From: Salinibacillus xinjiangensis
GTDB lineage: Bacteria; Bacillota; Bacilli; Bacillales; Alkalibacillaceae
Reading direction: 5' to 3'
Assembly: GCF_009649735.1 (NCBI RefSeq)
Contig: NZ_WJNH01000002.1
Span: forward strand, 186,001 to 250,000
DNA: 64,000 nt
Numbering within the stretch: position 1 is the stretch's first letter; every line of letters begins with the position of its first letter. This document shows positions 17,881 to 26,795 of the stretch, piece by piece. The translations under genes and the position numbers were made by a program. The notes beneath the pieces are model-generated. The model had not been told where the DNA came from. It worked only from the letters and a program-made list of their open reading frames with translations, and did no database searches.

Positions 17881-18543
17881 CTATTCAGAAACCTTTGCCA
17901 CTTGAATGATGTGGTCTTCTTTTTCTAATTGCGTAATAATCTCCGGATCAATGTTTTCATCCGTCTCAATAACCATAAGAGCTTCCTTCCCCTGTTCTCT
18001 TCTGGAAACTTCCATATGACCAATATTAATTTCATATTTTGCTAAGATTTGAGTCACTGATGCAATCGCACCAAATCGGTCATTATGCATCACTAAAATG
18101 GCGGGATGATGTCCTGATAGCTGTAAGTCAAATCCATTCAATTCGGTAATTTCAGCCTTACCACCACCGATGGATATCCCTACAAGCTCAAGGTCCTCTT
18201 TTTCATCCCCGATCTGTATACGCGCCGTGTTCGGATGATCTGGAATCGCCTCTTCCTCAATAAACTCAATCTTTATATCTCGTTCAGTAGCAATCTTGAT
18301 CGATTCACTCATTCTCGTATCAAACGTATCAAAATCTAGTAAACCACCTATAATCGCCACATCTGTACCATGCCCTTTATAGGTGCTTGCAAATGAACCA
18401 TAAAGGTGAATCTTAGCCCATTTGGGTTCTCGACCAAAAAGCTTTCTCGCCATACGTCCAATGCGAGCTGCTCCGGCAGTATGTGAACTTGAAGGGCCTA
18501 TCATCACGGGCCCGATAATATCAAATACCGATCTAAACTTCAT
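17881..18543 (-). CDS. sdaAB: L-serine dehydratase, iron-sulfur beta subunit
   Basis: Partner of SdaAA. The 220-residue protein has the conserved block SVFDIIGPVMIGPSSSHTAGAARIG at the N-terminus (residues about 5-29) and a C-terminal ACT domain (about 145-218) of the kind that senses small ligands such as serine. GTG at 18552 is in frame, but AAGGGGTG nine bases before the ATG at 18543 favours the latter. It has its own promoter upstream and forms a unit with sdaAA and probably recG. Confidence 0.96.
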   Translation of the reverse strand: MKFRSVFDIIGPVMIGPSSSHTAGAARIGRMARKLFGREPKWAKIHLYGSFASTYKGHGTDVAIIGGLLDFDTFDTRMSESIKIATERDIKIEFIEEEAIPDHPNTARIQIGDEKEDLELVGISIGGGKAEITELNGFDLQLSGHHPAILVMHNDRFGAIASVTQILAKYEINIGHMEVSRREQGKEALMVIETDENIDPEIITQLEKEDHIIQVAKVSE

Positions 18544-18614
18544 GATTTTCACCCCTTATTAAAAACTATAGCTATCGTAAAATTATCATTTCTGAATCAC
18601 AACTTCCTAATACT

Positions 18615-18643
18615 ATTCTATCGGGAAAAAGCTATTCTGCCAA
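18615..18643 (-). promoter_or_regulatory. Sigma-A promoter of sdaAB-sdaAA-recG
   Basis: On the minus strand TTGGCA (18638-18643) and TAGAAT (18615-18620) are 17 bases apart, about 70 bases before the sdaAB start and downstream of the fakA terminator. Confidence 0.7.
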
Positions 18644-18721
18644 ACATTATTATTAAAATTATATAGAAAGGCTGGATTTTAAGGTTGATTATGGGACGAT
18701 TTTGAGAAAGGTTATCGCCAT

Positions 18722-18755
18722 AAAAAAGACGTATACTTCAATTGTATACGTCTTT
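18722..18755 (-). terminator. Rho-independent terminator after fakA
   Basis: Perfect 12-bp arms AAAGACGTATAC (18725-18736) and GTATACGTCTTT (18744-18755) with a 7-base loop. Six T overlap the stem end on the minus strand. Confidence 0.88.
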
Positions 18756-18785
18756 GCATAATCATTCTAAAATATAGCCATTTGC

Positions 18786-20459
18786 TTATTCTATTGAGAA
18801 TATAAACGAATAAATCGGTTGTTCACCCTGATGAACTTCCACTTCCATATCTTCAAAATTCTCTTCAATAAAGGCCTCAATTTGTTCAACTTCTTCATCA
18901 CGACCCTCTTCGCCTTGAAGAATGGTAATGATTTCATCCTCATCGTCATCGACCATATTGTTCAACAGCTCTTTAATTGCCTCGAGCTTATCCTGATGGG
19001 TTGATTTAATTTTACCATCAGCAATTCCCATATAATTGCCCTTTTCAATGGTCATACCGTCGATTTGAGTATCCCTCACAGCATATGTCACTTGTCCCGT
19101 TTTCACGGCTTGGGCGGCCTCACTCATCGCTTCTTTATTTTCCTCAAGATCTTTTTCTGGGTGGAATAGAAGCAGTGCACTCATCCCTTGTGGAACGGTT
19201 TTGGTTGGGATTACTACCACTTCAGAATCACTCAGCTCAACAGCCTGTTCGGCGGCCATTAAAATATTTTTATTATTCGGCATGACAATAACCTTTTTAG
19301 CATTTGCTTGTTGAATAGCCTCTGCAATATCCTGAGTACTTGGGTTCATGGTTTGTCCACCTTCAATGACAACAGTAGCTCCTAGGCTTTCAAATAGGTT
19401 CTTAATGCCCCCGCCCATGGCTACAGTTACAATTCCATACTCAGCTTGTTCTTTCTGAGGCTTAGAAGTATCTGCCTTACCATCTCCAACAATATCTGTA
19501 TGTTGTTGACGCATATTTTCAATTTTTAGGTTGATGAGACTTCCAAATTTTTGACCATAGTTTAAAACTTCTCCAGGATACTCAGCATGAACATGTACTT
19601 TTACGATTTCATCATCTGATACGACTAGTAATGAATCACCATGCTCACTTAAGGTGTTTCGGAAAGCCTCTTCATCAAAAGGATTTTCAGCAAGCTTTTC
19701 TTCTTCAAATTTAACCATGAATTCTGTACAATATCCAAATTCAATTTCGGATGTATCCATGAAGTCCTGATGCATCTTATGGTGTTCTGCATTTACCATT
19801 TCATTCATAGACACACCTGTGTCCGTTTGTTCAGGGAGTTCTTCTCCTTTTAAAGAAGCTAAAAATCCTTCATAAACAGTAACCAATCCCTGGCCACCAC
19901 TATCCACGACACCAACTTCCTTTAAAACAGGAAGTAGCTCAGGAGTACGATTCAAGGATTCTTTCGCTTCTTTTAAGATATTCTCCATTAATTCAATTAT
20001 ATCTTTTGCGGAGTCAGCAGAAGCCTTCGCTGCCTTTGCTGCATCTTTTGCCACTGTTAAAATGGTACCTTCAACAGGCTTCATTACTGCTTTATAGGCT
20101 GTTTCCACTCCTGCTTCAAACGCATCAGCTAAATCCTTTACTGTTAGGACATCATGATCCTTTACCGATTTTGAGAAGCCTCTGAATAATTGAGACAAGA
20201 TTACACCTGAGTTCCCTCTTGCTCCCATTAATAGACCCTTAGCGAAAGATTCACCAACAGAGCCCACGCTAGAAGTGTTTGCCTTTTTCACTTCGTTAGC
20301 ACCAGAAGTCATAGTTAAATTCATATTGGTACCCGTGTCACCATCTGGGACAGGGAATACATTTAAAGCATCAATCATTTGGGCATTATTAGATAGATGA
20401 CTTGCTCCTAATAAAACCATTTGAGCAAATTGCGCTCCATCAATAGTTTTTACCGTCAC
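18786..20459 (-). CDS. fakA: Fatty acid kinase catalytic subunit FakA (YloV, DAK2-domain)
   Basis: Phosphorylates fatty acids held by FakB proteins so that host or medium fatty acids can enter phospholipids. The 557-residue protein has the N-terminal DhaK-L type domain with VPDGDTGTNMNLTM at about 37-50 and GARGNSGVILSQLFRG near 98-113, a middle domain, and a C-terminal EDD/DegV-like part. It starts with GTG behind GGAGG. It sits with yloU as in most Firmicutes; the FakB partner is elsewhere. Confidence 0.93.
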   Translation of the reverse strand: MTVKTIDGAQFAQMVLLGASHLSNNAQMIDALNVFPVPDGDTGTNMNLTMTSGANEVKKANTSSVGSVGESFAKGLLMGARGNSGVILSQLFRGFSKSVKDHDVLTVKDLADAFEAGVETAYKAVMKPVEGTILTVAKDAAKAAKASADSAKDIIELMENILKEAKESLNRTPELLPVLKEVGVVDSGGQGLVTVYEGFLASLKGEELPEQTDTGVSMNEMVNAEHHKMHQDFMDTSEIEFGYCTEFMVKFEEEKLAENPFDEEAFRNTLSEHGDSLLVVSDDEIVKVHVHAEYPGEVLNYGQKFGSLINLKIENMRQQHTDIVGDGKADTSKPQKEQAEYGIVTVAMGGGIKNLFESLGATVVIEGGQTMNPSTQDIAEAIQQANAKKVIVMPNNKNILMAAEQAVELSDSEVVVIPTKTVPQGMSALLLFHPEKDLEENKEAMSEAAQAVKTGQVTYAVRDTQIDGMTIEKGNYMGIADGKIKSTHQDKLEAIKELLNNMVDDDEDEIITILQGEEGRDEEVEQIEAFIEENFEDMEVEVHQGEQPIYSFIFSIE

Positions 20460-20487
20460 TACATACTTCCTCCTTCATACCTGTCTA

Positions 20488-20518
20488 GTGTAATTTCCTG
20501 TATTTAAGGGAACTACAC
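20488..20518. other. Imperfect hairpin between yloU and fakA
   Basis: Arms GTGTAATTTCC (20488-20498) and GGAACTACAC (20509-20518) pair with a small bulge or mismatch. No T-run follows. It may modulate read-through from yloU to fakA. Confidence 0.35.
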
Positions 20519-20534
20519 TTTCCAACACGTTCAA

Positions 20535-20897
20535 TTAAGCATTCGTTACACGCACGCCTTGAACGTAAATGTTAACCGAATCCACAGCTAATCCAACTGT
20601 TTTGTTTAATGTATACTTCACTTGGTTTTGAACATTATGTGCAACCTCAGAAATTTTTGTACCGTAACTAACAATAATATACATATCAATGTGAATTTGA
20701 TCGTTTTCCTGTCGTACGACTATACCTTTTGAAAAGTTCCCTTTACGTAAAATCTCTGCAAGTCCATCTCTTAATTGTTTCTTAGAAGCCATTCCTACAA
20801 TGCCATAACATTCAACGGCAGCACCACCAGCAATCGTAGAGATTACATCAGTCGAAATGGTTACATGACCATATTCATTTTGTAAATCAATGGACAT
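20535..20897 (-). CDS. yloU: Asp23/Gls24 family envelope stress protein YloU
   Basis: A 120-residue cytoplasmic protein of the Asp23/Gls24 family, which is linked to cell-envelope homeostasis. The family core is visible: GHVTISTDVISTIAGGAAVEC near the start and IHIDMYIIVSYGTKISEVAHNVQ at about 69-91. It has no signal peptide. It begins the yloU-fakA unit and is divergent from rpmB. The exact biochemical function is unknown. Confidence 0.93.
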   Translation of the reverse strand: MSIDLQNEYGHVTISTDVISTIAGGAAVECYGIVGMASKKQLRDGLAEILRKGNFSKGIVVRQENDQIHIDMYIIVSYGTKISEVAHNVQNQVKYTLNKTVGLAVDSVNIYVQGVRVTNA

Positions 20898-21120
20898 ATG
20901 AATCCTCCTCTATACGTCACTATGCTCAAGGTTATTTTACTACAAAGAAAAATTTTTTACTATCAGATTTTATTCGTTTGTATCGTTGATTGTACTGGGA
21001 AATTGAAAGATAAGCTATATGTATGAATCCAAACCCACTTCATACAATGGCTGAAAACTTTCATAATGTCAAGAAATAATATTTACACACCAGTCGATGT
21101 CTATGTTCCCTCTTTTCATA

Positions 21121-21149
21121 TTGCATTCTTTTTATGATTATGATAAATT
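21121..21149 (+). promoter_or_regulatory. Promoter of rpmB
   Basis: TTGCAT (21121-21126) and extended -10 TGATAAATT (TAAATT at 21144-21149) are 17 bases apart, about 53 bases before the rpmB start. The rest of the 305-base gap between yloU and rpmB shows only a weak 7-bp inverted repeat (GTATGAA at 21021, TTCATAC at 21039) and no convincing gene. Confidence 0.55.
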
Positions 21150-21202
21150 GATTAAGTATGTATTGGGTTCAATAGTTAGATTGACAAGTAGGAGGGATTA
21201 TG

Positions 21203-21391
21203 ATGGCTCGTAAATGTGTCGTAACTGGACGTAAAACACGTTCTGGAAATAGCCGTTCTCACGCGATGAACGCTAATAAACGTAAATGGAAATCAAATGT
21301 ACAAAAAGTTCGTGTCATGATTGACGGGAAACCTCAAAAAGTATATGTATCTGCACGTGCACTTAAATCTGGTAAAATCAAGCGTGCGTAA
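21203..21391 (+). CDS. rpmB: 50S ribosomal protein L28
   Basis: Large-subunit protein of 62 residues beginning [23 protein letters not shown], typical L28. Of two adjacent ATG codons the second is spaced better from AGGAGGG and matches homologues. Two cysteine positions of the zinc-binding L28 type are not kept (only Cys5 is seen), so this is the zinc-free form. It is on the plus strand, opposite its neighbours, as in B. subtilis. Confidence 0.97.
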   Translation: MARKCVVTGRKTRSGNSRSHAMNANKRKWKSNVQKVRVMIDGKPQKVYVSARALKSGKIKRA

Positions 21392-21427
21392 TTGCTATAA
21401 ACCGAGGTTTTAAAAATCTTAATCACC

Positions 21428-21464
21428 AAAAAAAGCTGTCAGACATTGTTTGACAGCTTTTTTT
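21428..21464. terminator. Bidirectional terminator between rpmB and spoVM
   Basis: Perfect 14-base arms A7-GCTGTCA (21428-21441) and TGACAGC-T7 (21451-21464) with a 9-base loop. T-runs on both strands allow it to end rpmB on the plus strand and spoVM on the minus strand. Confidence 0.9.
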
Positions 21465-21506
21465 GATTTACCTTTACATATGGGGTTGTGATCTTGTAGT
21501 AGAAAC

Positions 21507-21587
21507 TCATTCTTTCTTGAATATCCCAATAATCCCCTTAACCATACCACCGAGAAATTTTGGGAGTTTAATCGTATAAAATTTCAT
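21507..21587 (-). CDS. spoVM: Stage V sporulation protein M (spore coat anchor peptide)
   Basis: A 26-codon gene below usual ORF size limits. The peptide starts MKFYTIKLPKFLGG and ends GIFKKE, giving the same length and the same first 14 residues as B. subtilis SpoVM. In that organism the amphipathic helix recognises the convex forespore membrane and anchors the coat ATPase SpoIVA. A very strong GAGGAGGGGG ribosome binding site precedes the ATG. Its position between thiN and rpmB is the B. subtilis arrangement. Expression should be under sigma-E. Confidence 0.95.
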   Translation of the reverse strand: MKFYTIKLPKFLGGMVKGIIGIFKKE

Positions 21588-21655
21588 TAGATCCCCCTCC
21601 TCTAACGATCAAATCAAATTCCACATGATCCCGTATAATCAAATGAAGACGCACA

Positions 21656-22312
21656 TTACAACTGTACATCATGGCTCCTTACAACTAATAATATGCCTTC
21701 ACTAAATGAAAAAGTACCTTTTTTTCCAATTAAACAATTGGACGTTGCTAAAGAAGTACCATATTCTAGATTCTTGTTTATTAAAGGGTAATAAAACCCT
21801 TTTAGCGTAAGGTTTTTAATGGATGTGGACTGTGGAATAAATGAGATGTTTTCAAATTTTTCATCATACTCTAGACTATGCACACCCGCCCTTTTTAGTT
21901 CAATTTTATTATATTTATCTATAATAATTCCGTTCATTTTATACTCACTTAATTGATAGAGTAATTGAATATTAACAAGTTCGTGATCCAAACGCCCCCC
22001 TGTAACACCAAAGAGCTGGATATGTTTCGGCTTTAACTCTATTGCCTTTTGTAAAGCAATTTCTAAATCTGTTTGATCTTTCTCTGCAGGGTACTCCTTG
22101 ATATGATTACATTCCCTACGTATGACTTCCATCTCTTCTTTTGTCACTGAATCAAAATCTCCCAAACCGTAATCAGGTTTAATACCTTCCTCTAGTAAGT
22201 GAATACAGCCACGGTCTGCTCCAATCCATATGGTATTTTCCAATTGATATGATTGTAAATCTGGAAGACGAATGGCAGGTCCACCACCTACAACAGCCAC
22301 AGTCTCAACCAC
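21656..22312 (-). CDS. thiN: Thiamine pyrophosphokinase
   Basis: Transfers pyrophosphate from ATP to thiamine to make the cofactor thiamine diphosphate. The 218-residue protein has WIGADRGCIHLLEEGIKPDY near 31-50, GLGDFDSV near 51-58 and FGVTGGRLDHELVNIQLL near 100-117, all typical. The start is GTG with AAGGAGG nine bases upstream. It follows rpe with a terminator-like hairpin in the gap. Confidence 0.95.
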   Translation of the reverse strand: MVETVAVVGGGPAIRLPDLQSYQLENTIWIGADRGCIHLLEEGIKPDYGLGDFDSVTKEEMEVIRRECNHIKEYPAEKDQTDLEIALQKAIELKPKHIQLFGVTGGRLDHELVNIQLLYQLSEYKMNGIIIDKYNKIELKRAGVHSLEYDEKFENISFIPQSTSIKNLTLKGFYYPLINKNLEYGTSLATSNCLIGKKGTFSFSEGILLVVRSHDVQL

Positions 22313-22332
22313 GTGAGTTAGCCTCCTTATAG

Positions 22333-22359
22333 CGAAAAAGCTGCCAAATTGGCAGCTTT
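22333..22359 (-). terminator. Terminator or attenuator between rpe and thiN
   Basis: Arms AAAGCTGCCA (22337-22346) and TGGCAGCTTT (22350-22359) form a 10-bp stem with a 3-base loop. Five T on the minus strand overlap and follow it. It lies directly before the thiN ribosome binding site, so thiN is read only by transcripts that pass it. Confidence 0.75.
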
Positions 22360-22362
22360 CAT

Positions 22363-23019
22363 CTAAGTATGATATAAAATCGTTTCGATTGCCTTTTTAC
22401 GATCCTGTTGATTAAAAATAGCGCTTCCTGCAACAAGAACATCAGCACCTGCATCCACACAGCGTTTTGCTGTATCCTTGTTCACACCACCATCAACCTC
22501 AATTTCGAAGGATAAGCCCTGCTCCTGTCTCCAATGAGCGATTTGTCGTATCTTTGGAACTACAGATTCAATAAATTCTTGTCCTCCAAACCCAGGATTT
22601 ACTGTCATTAGTAGAATTAAATCAACATCAGCTAAAATAGGTTGAATGAGTTCTGCTGGCGTAGCTGGATTAATCACTACACCCGCTTTCACTCCTTCGT
22701 TTTTGATCATCTGAACGGCACGATGTAAATGAACAGTAGACTCTTGATGAACTGTTATAATATTCGCACCCGCTTTAGCAAATGCTGAAATATAGTTTTC
22801 AGGATTTTCAATCATTAAGTGAACGTCTAATGGTAACTCTGTTATGGGTCGAATAGAATCCACGATTAAGGGCCCAATCGTAATGTTAGGTACAAAATGC
22901 CCATCCATCACATCTACATGAATATAGTCTGCTCCAGCTGTTTCAACGTCTTTAATTTCTTCCCCTAGCTTAGCAAAATCAGCTGATAAAATAGAAGGTG
23001 CAATTTTAGTCACTTTCAA
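22363..23019 (-). CDS. rpe: Ribulose-phosphate 3-epimerase
   Basis: Interconverts ribulose 5-phosphate and xylulose 5-phosphate in the pentose phosphate pathway. The 218-residue TIM barrel starts KIAPSILSADFAKLGEEI and contains HVDVMDGHFVPNITIGP near 34-50, HLMIENPE, MTVNPGFGGQ near 138-147 and EVDGGVN near 173. The start overlaps the rsgA stop by four bases. Confidence 0.97.
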   Translation of the reverse strand: MKVTKIAPSILSADFAKLGEEIKDVETAGADYIHVDVMDGHFVPNITIGPLIVDSIRPITELPLDVHLMIENPENYISAFAKAGANIITVHQESTVHLHRAVQMIKNEGVKAGVVINPATPAELIQPILADVDLILLMTVNPGFGGQEFIESVVPKIRQIAHWRQEQGLSFEIEVDGGVNKDTAKRCVDAGADVLVAGSAIFNQQDRKKAIETILYHT

Positions 23020-23900
23020 TACCTCGGCTTTCTTATTTGAATTTCCTCTAGAAACTGTAAGTAATGCTCATAACGAAAGCTTGGAATTTGGCCCTTTTCA
23101 ACGGCCGCTTTCACTGCACACTTGGGTTCTTTATGGTGCATACAACCTCTAAATTTACAATCATCCTGCACTGCTACCATGTCAGGAAAATAAGCTGGTA
23201 ATTTTTCGCTATCTATTTCTCTAAAATCCAAGGAACTAAATCCAGGTGTATCGGCTACTAACCCATTGAATAAGGGAATGAGCTCCACATGTCTAGTGGT
23301 ATGTTTTCCTCGGCCTAAGCTTTCGGAGATATGATTGGTGTCAATATTTAGGTTGGGATCCAAAGCATTTAAAAGGGAAGACTTGCCTACACCCGATTGA
23401 CCAGCAATCACGGATGATTTTCCCTCAATATAAGGAATTAGTTGGCGAAAGAGCTCCTCATCCTTGGATGATGTGAGAACAACTGAATATCCCATATTTT
23501 CATAAATGGATTGATATTTAGCCATTTCATTCTTCACTTGTTCTGAAGCTAAATCCATTTTAGAAATAACGATTAATGGCTCAATTCCTTTCGACTCTAC
23601 TAAGACGAGAAAGCGGTCTAAAAGCAAGGCGTTAAAGTCCGGCTCAAGACATGATGTCACAATAATCGCTTGTTCAATATTGGATACTGGGGGACGGATT
23701 AATTCATTTTTCCGCTTCTCAATTTTTGTCACATAGCCATCTCCATCATCCATAATATCGATTTCTACACGATCTCCTACCAAAGGCGATATTTTTTGCT
23801 TACGAAAAAGCCCTCTCCCTCTGCACTGATATGTTTGTCCATCATCCGTTTTAACGTAATAAAAACCGCTTAATGCTTTTACAATGGTTCCCTTCGTCAT
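23016..23900 (-). CDS. rsgA: Ribosome small subunit-dependent GTPase RsgA (CpgA)
   Basis: Late 30S assembly GTPase; in B. subtilis it is also linked to cell wall metabolism and is a PrkC substrate. The 294-residue protein has the N-terminal OB fold, a circularly permuted GTPase order (SKMDLA before GQSGVGKSSLLNAL, then DTPGFSSLD) and a C-terminal zinc site CKFRGCMHHKEPKC. The frame extends 32 codons further upstream inside prkC, but the ATG at 23900 lies four bases after the prkC stop with GGTGGAG before it and matches homologues. Confidence 0.96.
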   Translation of the reverse strand: MTKGTIVKALSGFYYVKTDDGQTYQCRGRGLFRKQKISPLVGDRVEIDIMDDGDGYVTKIEKRKNELIRPPVSNIEQAIIVTSCLEPDFNALLLDRFLVLVESKGIEPLIVISKMDLASEQVKNEMAKYQSIYENMGYSVVLTSSKDEELFRQLIPYIEGKSSVIAGQSGVGKSSLLNALDPNLNIDTNHISESLGRGKHTTRHVELIPLFNGLVADTPGFSSLDFREIDSEKLPAYFPDMVAVQDDCKFRGCMHHKEPKCAVKAAVEKGQIPSFRYEHYLQFLEEIQIRKPRY

Positions 23901-23904
23901 GCTA

Positions 23905-25908
23905 TTAATCTCCACCTTCTGGGTTTGAAAATTCATCCTGTTTGACAGATGTCCCATCAACAATGATTTGGTAGCTCCCTGTTTGACCAGGCGCAACTGT
24001 CACTTCAAATTGATAGGTCTTATCATTTTCAATCGTCTCATTCACATAAGTCGTTGAGCCATCAATATCTTCAATGTTAATGACCACATGTTTTGTTTGA
24101 GGCTCCTGTTGTTTTGGCGGTTGTTCTTCTTCATTATTACCTGACCCTTGTTCATTCTCTGTTGGCTGCTCAACCTTTACTGTATACTCAACTGAAAATG
24201 ACTTAGGTTTTGGTTCAGCACCTTTTGATATCACAACAGATATTTCCGTTCCTTTTTCCACCTCTGTATAGGCTTCAGGAATTTGACTAATCACTTTTCC
24301 TTCCTCCACCTCATCAGAAAACTCTTCCTTTGGATCTGAGGACATTGTTAGCTCATTTTCACTTATATACTGATCGACTTCCTCGAGTGTCATTCCTTTT
24401 AGCGACCTTAGAGAAATGGTTTCTGGTCCACTGCTCACCTCAAGTCTGACTGTAGTTTCTTCTGGAACAACCTCAGCCTCTGGCATTGGATCTTGAGAAA
24501 TAATAGTACCCTCTTCTTTATCTGACGTGACATTAAATTCACGAACATCACTGTAGCCCAATCCTTCTAAGAGGGTCCGAATTTGACTTATTTGTTCCCC
24601 AACATAATCACCAAATACTTCTTTCTCTTTTCCTATACTAGTGAAAATCGTAACCGTTTGCCCTTCTTTAACTAAGGAGCCCGCACTTGGGTCTGATTCA
24701 ATCACATAGCCTTCCTCTACTGTGTCAGAATTTCTTGATTCATTTTCTACATTCAATCCCAAATCACTCAATTGATTAAACGCCTCTTCATAGGTTAAGC
24801 CTTCTACATCAGCAACCTCAACTTCTTCTGGCATGAACAATTTCGGTAGGATAAACAAAGCAACAATCGCTGCAGCTACTAACACACCAAGTATGGAAAA
24901 GGTCCAAACCTTCCAATTTTTCTTCTTCTTTTTGGGTTCACCTGTTACGTCATCTTGCTTTTTATGAACCACTGTTTCATCATTTTCAAGATGCTCGATT
25001 TGGTGATCGTTGGTGATTACCGGGATTGCTTTCGTTTCCTCTCCTTCTTCCTGAGGCGGGATAAATTTCTTCTCATTCATGCGACTAGGTAATAAAGCCG
25101 TAGCCAAATCCTCTTCAAACTGATAAGCGTATTCATAGCGATGAAAAGGGTTTTTAGCTGTTGCTTTTAAAACAATATTCTCAACACTTTGAGGAATTTC
25201 AGGAACCCATCTTCTTACAGAAGGCGTTTCACTCTGGAGGTGCTTAAGCGCGATAGATACTGCTGATTCGCCAGAAAATGGCAGTCTTCCGGTTAGCATT
25301 TCAAAAAAGACAATTCCTAGTGAATAAATGTCAGATTTTTTTATTGCTGTTCCACCTCTAGCCTGCTCAGGTGATAGATAATGTACCGAACCTAGAACTG
25401 AATTCGTTTGCGTGACACTTGTCCTACTCAATGCCATTGCGATTCCAAAGTCCGTCACCTTAGCAGTGCCACTTTGGTCAATTAAAATATTTTGTGGCTT
25501 TAAATCACGATGGATAATTTCATTGTTATGCGCATGCGTAATGGCGGAAGTAACCTGCTTCATGATATCAATAGCTTCATCCACAGGTAAGGGGCCATAA
25601 TTTTGAATATATTGCTTTAGAGTCATCCCCTTCACATATTCCATTACGATGTAATAGATATTATCATCTTCTTCCCCGACATCATAGATATTTACAATAT
25701 TCGGGTGTGACAAACTAATCGTTGATTGCGCTTCTCTTCTAAATCTTTCAATAAACTCATCGTCATCAGCATACTCCATACGAAGAACTTTGATGGCAAC
25801 ATCCCGTTCTAAGATTAAATCACGAGCGACATACACATTGGCCATTCCACCGCCGCCAATCGTGTCGATGATTTTATACCGTTCACTTAAAACTTGTCCT
25901 CTGAACAC
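23905..25908 (-). CDS. prkC: Serine/threonine protein kinase PrkC with PASTA repeats
   Basis: Membrane kinase that senses peptidoglycan fragments; in B. subtilis it triggers spore germination and phosphorylates RsgA, elongation factors and others. The 667-residue protein has a Hanks-type kinase domain (ATP lysine Lys40 in VAIKVLR, HRDLKPQNILID, DFGIAMALS), a basic juxtamembrane stretch, one membrane helix (about 332-355), three PASTA repeats (about 360-425, 426-495, 496-565) and a C-terminal immunoglobulin-like part. It is preceded at two bases by the phosphatase prpC. Confidence 0.97.
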   Translation of the reverse strand: MFRGQVLSERYKIIDTIGGGGMANVYVARDLILERDVAIKVLRMEYADDDEFIERFRREAQSTISLSHPNIVNIYDVGEEDDNIYYIVMEYVKGMTLKQYIQNYGPLPVDEAIDIMKQVTSAITHAHNNEIIHRDLKPQNILIDQSGTAKVTDFGIAMALSRTSVTQTNSVLGSVHYLSPEQARGGTAIKKSDIYSLGIVFFEMLTGRLPFSGESAVSIALKHLQSETPSVRRWVPEIPQSVENIVLKATAKNPFHRYEYAYQFEEDLATALLPSRMNEKKFIPPQEEGEETKAIPVITNDHQIEHLENDETVVHKKQDDVTGEPKKKKKNWKVWTFSILGVLVAAAIVALFILPKLFMPEEVEVADVEGLTYEEAFNQLSDLGLNVENESRNSDTVEEGYVIESDPSAGSLVKEGQTVTIFTSIGKEKEVFGDYVGEQISQIRTLLEGLGYSDVREFNVTSDKEEGTIISQDPMPEAEVVPEETTVRLEVSSGPETISLRSLKGMTLEEVDQYISENELTMSSDPKEEFSDEVEEGKVISQIPEAYTEVEKGTEISVVISKGAEPKPKSFSVEYTVKVEQPTENEQGSGNNEEEQPPKQQEPQTKHVVINIEDIDGSTTYVNETIENDKTYQFEVTVAPGQTGSYQIIVDGTSVKQDEFSNPEGGD

Positions 25909-25910
25909 CT

Positions 25911-26663
25911 TTACTCACCCTCTTTCGTTAGAGGGATATTTTGTACAATGCTCAAGGAGATGTTGTCCTCGCCACCTCGTTCATTTGCTAAATTGACTAA
26001 CTTGTTTAAAGCTTCATCAATTGAATCCGACTCGACAACGAATTGATGTAACTCATCATCCTCTACTTTGTTCGTTAAACCATCTGAGCAAAGGATAAGG
26101 TAATTATTCTCCTCCCACCCAATCGTTTTCGTATCAATTTCGATGGACTCTTCAGTTCCAAGTGCCTTTAACAGGACATGTTTTCGAGGATGGTGTTCCG
26201 CATCTTCAGGCGAAAGCTGACCTGTTTTCACAAGCTCATTTACTAATGAATGATCTTCAGTCACCTGAGTGAAGCCATGGCTATTAGATAGATAGCACCT
26301 ACTATCACCGATATGTCCAATAGTTATAAATTCCTCCGTGCAAATGGCCGCAACTACTGTTGTACCCATACCTTTGCATTCTTCATGCTCAATGGCATAT
26401 CGAAATATGGTTTGATTAGCTTCCTTTATATGTTTTTCTAACCAGGCTTGAGCTTGCTCTGGTGATGTAATCGAATCTGTCTCTTTCCATCTCTTATGTA
26501 ATTCCGTTGTGGCAAGGGAGCTAGCCACATCTCCTGCACTATGTCCACCCATACCATCAGCCACAATGGCTAAAATTTGTTTTTGTTTGTTTTCATATAT
26601 GCCACCAGAATCCTCATTATGGCTGCGTACATGTCCCGTATCTGTTAGAAATTTCCCTAACAC
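25911..26663 (-). CDS. prpC: PP2C-type protein phosphatase PrpC (Stp)
   Basis: Removes phosphate from PrkC and its substrates. The 250-residue protein has the metal-binding PPM motifs: NEDSGG, VADGMGGHSAGDVAS, GMGTTVV, HIGDSRCYL, TEDHSLVNELV and CSDGLTN, ending GGEDNIS. The first frame start is GTG at 26672. The GTG at 26663 is six bases after GGGGTG and gives a protein the same length as homologues, so I prefer it. In B. subtilis rlmN precedes it; here rsmB does. Confidence 0.93.
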   Translation of the reverse strand: MLGKFLTDTGHVRSHNEDSGGIYENKQKQILAIVADGMGGHSAGDVASSLATTELHKRWKETDSITSPEQAQAWLEKHIKEANQTIFRYAIEHEECKGMGTTVVAAICTEEFITIGHIGDSRCYLSNSHGFTQVTEDHSLVNELVKTGQLSPEDAEHHPRKHVLLKALGTEESIEIDTKTIGWEENNYLILCSDGLTNKVEDDELHQFVVESDSIDEALNKLVNLANERGGEDNISLSIVQNIPLTKEGE

Positions 26664-26765
26664 TCGTTTCACCCCGTCTCTTTCATACCAAACTTAATGA
26701 CTCTATTGTCCACATTTATATTATTACATTCTACATTTTCCAAGGTTATCCTTTATCCTTTTTGT

Positions 26766-26795
26766 AAGCATAACACTAATGATGTGTTATTGCTT
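26766..26795. other. Hairpin at the end of rsmB
   Basis: Arms AAGCATAACAC (26766-26776) and GTGTTATTGCTT (26784-26795) pair with one bulge and include the rsmB stop codon. No clear T-run follows on the minus strand, so it is at best a weak terminator. Confidence 0.3.
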
